From: Epiperipatus broadwayi
Lineage: Eukaryota; Onychophora; Udeonychophora; Euonychophora; Peripatidae
Reading direction: 5' to 3'
DNA: 64,000 nt
NCBI GenBank assembly: GCA_028023455.1
Contig: JAQFVV010000031.1
Coordinates: forward strand, 6,738,926 to 6,802,925
This document shows positions 62,874-64,000 of this stretch, in pieces. How positions within the stretch are numbered: position 1 is the stretch's first letter; each line of letters opens with the position of its first letter. A program made the position numbers and the translations under genes. A model generated the notes under the pieces. That model was given only the letters and a program-made list of their open reading frames with translations, was not told the origin of the DNA and made no database searches.

Positions 62874-63100
62874 ATTTGAACTCTGACTTTCGAACTTCCT
62901 TCCATTATTTATGCCATTTTATACGACTGATACACATGACGACATACATATAAAAAGATAAATGATCTTCAATAAATGTATTTCATGCTGAAGAGCACTG
63001 GTCAGTTGGTCTAGATCATCCTCTACCACACACATCTAGAATCAGTGCCCAGTTTATATTAAGATAGTGATCTTTAAACTTTAATGGATAGGTTTCAATC
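62874..63100 (-). mobile_element. Single R3-related copy with tRNA-like end
   Basis: The part from 62955 to 63050 matches R3 units, including the ribozyme and the TTGGTCTAGATCATCCTCT stretch, which corresponds to TTGGCCCAGGTCACAATCTCT. It joins, at lower coordinates, to a tRNA-like sequence whose minus strand has AGAGTTCAAATCC (B-box-like), also present at 13690. A retrozyme linked to a polymerase III-type promoter would resemble hammerhead-bearing SINEs known from schistosomes. Confidence 0.45.
62964..63017 (-). ncRNA. Hammerhead ribozyme relic, R3 single copy
   Basis: Minus strand: GATC...CCAA, core CTGACCA, stem II TGCT/AGCA, GAAA, ATACAT, T. GATC closes stem I at both ends. Core and stem III have changes. 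Confidence 0.45.
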
Positions 63101-63714
63101 TTCTTGACCTAACAATTCTTCAGCGTTTATTAAAAATCATTTATATTTTTCATGTATATGTGGCCATGTGCATCAGTTGTATAAGATGAAATAAATAGCT
63201 GCAAAAAACTTGAAAACCTGAGTTTAAATGCTTTCTAATAATATTATGTTCAGCGTAGAGAGTATATTTGTTATACACTGAAAAATACCATATTTGTTGA
63301 AAAGTATTGTATATTCAGTTCAATAAACAATATGTGTATCCTATTGTAATCGAAGCTTCTTAACAAAACATAAAACTATTATGCACAATATAATGGGAAA
63401 ATATTTAAAATGACCCATAGCTATATTTTTTCAGGCACTCTCCGAATTTAAATAAAGAAAAACTTGAATTTTGGCAGAATATTGAAAAGGGAAATTGAAT
63501 ATTGATTGCATTGATCTACTATATATATATATATTAAAATTCAAGCTAATTTAAATAATAAGTGTGAAACTAAGTAAGTAAAGATCTTACATTGCAAATA
63601 AACGAACATTTAATTTTAAATTTGCTTAGAAAGATTATACAACATTCATTGTACTTCCCAAACTCAATTTTAAGAAAAAAACCAATGTGTAATACTAGCT
63701 GAATTTTATATGAA
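63101..63714. other. AT-rich sequence, no gene seen
   Basis: A short TA run at 63522-63534. Nothing else. Confidence 0.45.
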
Positions 63715-63728
63715 ATATTTGAAATATG

Positions 63729-63840
63729 TCTTGCGTTGTTAGCCGAGAGGTATCGCAGCCGCCATGCAAGCAAGTAGTTGGTTGCAGACGGTTGTGGGTT
63801 CGCGTCCCGGCCGATGCTATGACACATGGAAAAAAAAAAA
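63729..63840 (+). mobile_element. tRNA-derived SINE with exact 14-bp target duplication
   Basis: ATATTTGAAATATG lies immediately before (63715-63728) and after (63841-63854) this 112-bp unit. It starts with a tRNA-like head: TTAGCCGAGAGG (A box) and GGGTTCGCGTCCC (B box, one base off consensus). It ends in ATGCTATGACACATGG and a run of 11 A. The perfect duplication shows a recent insertion. A related older fragment lies at 29400-29465. It would be moved by a LINE that recognises A-rich tails. Confidence 0.8.
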
Positions 63841-63854
63841 ATATTTGAAATATG

Positions 63855-64000
63855 CCCTAGCTATTTTGTTTCAGCCACACCCCCATTTAAACAAAAGGCT
63901 CATATTACAACAGCCCATTGAAACGGAAATTCTCTTCAATATTGAGCTGGTATTTTCTGCCAGCTCATGTATATGTGCATACATATATAATTTATTAAAA
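63855..64000. other. AT-rich sequence to the window end
   Basis: No signal recognised. Confidence 0.5.

Noticed and set aside
63740-63812. A real tRNA gene
   Set aside because: A and B boxes are present but the cloverleaf does not close, and the unit has an A tail and target duplication, so it is a SINE.

Overview
This is an AT-rich, microsatellite-rich stretch of animal DNA, probably from an invertebrate such as a mollusc, cnidarian or arachnid. The sequence alone does not settle which. I recognise no intact host protein-coding gene and no rRNA or true tRNA gene. Almost everything interpretable is mobile DNA at different stages of decay: Penelope-like elements (PLEs), non-LTR retrotransposons (LINEs), hAT-type MITEs, a tRNA-derived SINE, and tandem arrays whose units carry hammerhead ribozymes.

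The most interesting content is a set of ribozyme arrays that match the organisation known for animal retrozymes. Three families are present. R1 (51.27-55.13 kb) has a 409-bp unit and ten predicted type I hammerheads. R2 (49.20-50.59 kb and 32.74-33.49 kb) has a unit of about 440-455 bp. R3 (10.80-11.99 kb, plus a single copy near 62.9 kb) has a unit of about 414-438 bp. Each hammerhead shows a CUGANGA-like core, a short stem II, GAAA, a tiny self-complementary stem III, and a stem I with two paired blocks. In all three families a head-to-tail run switches to the opposite orientation. In both R2 loci the switch falls at the predicted ribozyme cleavage site. Hammerhead-like folds also occur near the ends of three PLE families here, which are plausible sources of the enzymes that move retrozymes.

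Layout: 0.3-2.8 kb, an unclassified segment between TA repeats. 2.82-7.07 kb, an AT-rich element of about 4.2 kb with a second copy in inverse orientation at 43.79-48.01 kb; both have TG...CA ends, a CCAAT/TATAAAAG promoter and a small open frame. 7.1-8.7 kb, a palindrome of two PLE-B copies. 9.1-16.4 kb, LINE and PLE relics and the R3 array. 19.6-20.4 kb, a PLE-A end and a fold-back repeat. 21.3-28.7 kb, a PLE (PLE-E) split by an almost full-length, decayed Tx1/L1-like LINE bordered on both sides by (AAT)n. 32.7-39.6 kb, the R2 locus, a diverged direct duplication and a hAT MITE. 42.3-43.1 kb, a tRNA-like repeat and a second hAT MITE. 48.0-57.7 kb, PLE-C, R2, R1, an RTE-like LINE end and a long PLE-A copy. 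57.7-64 kb, mostly unassigned DNA with a minisatellite, an R3 copy and a young SINE.

The elements depend on one another. PLEs and LINEs supply reverse transcriptase and endonuclease; retrozymes, MITEs and the SINE have no proteins of their own. All visible coding copies contain frameshifts or stops. Any current activity must come from elsewhere in the genome. All pairings, frames and repeat comparisons were made by eye.
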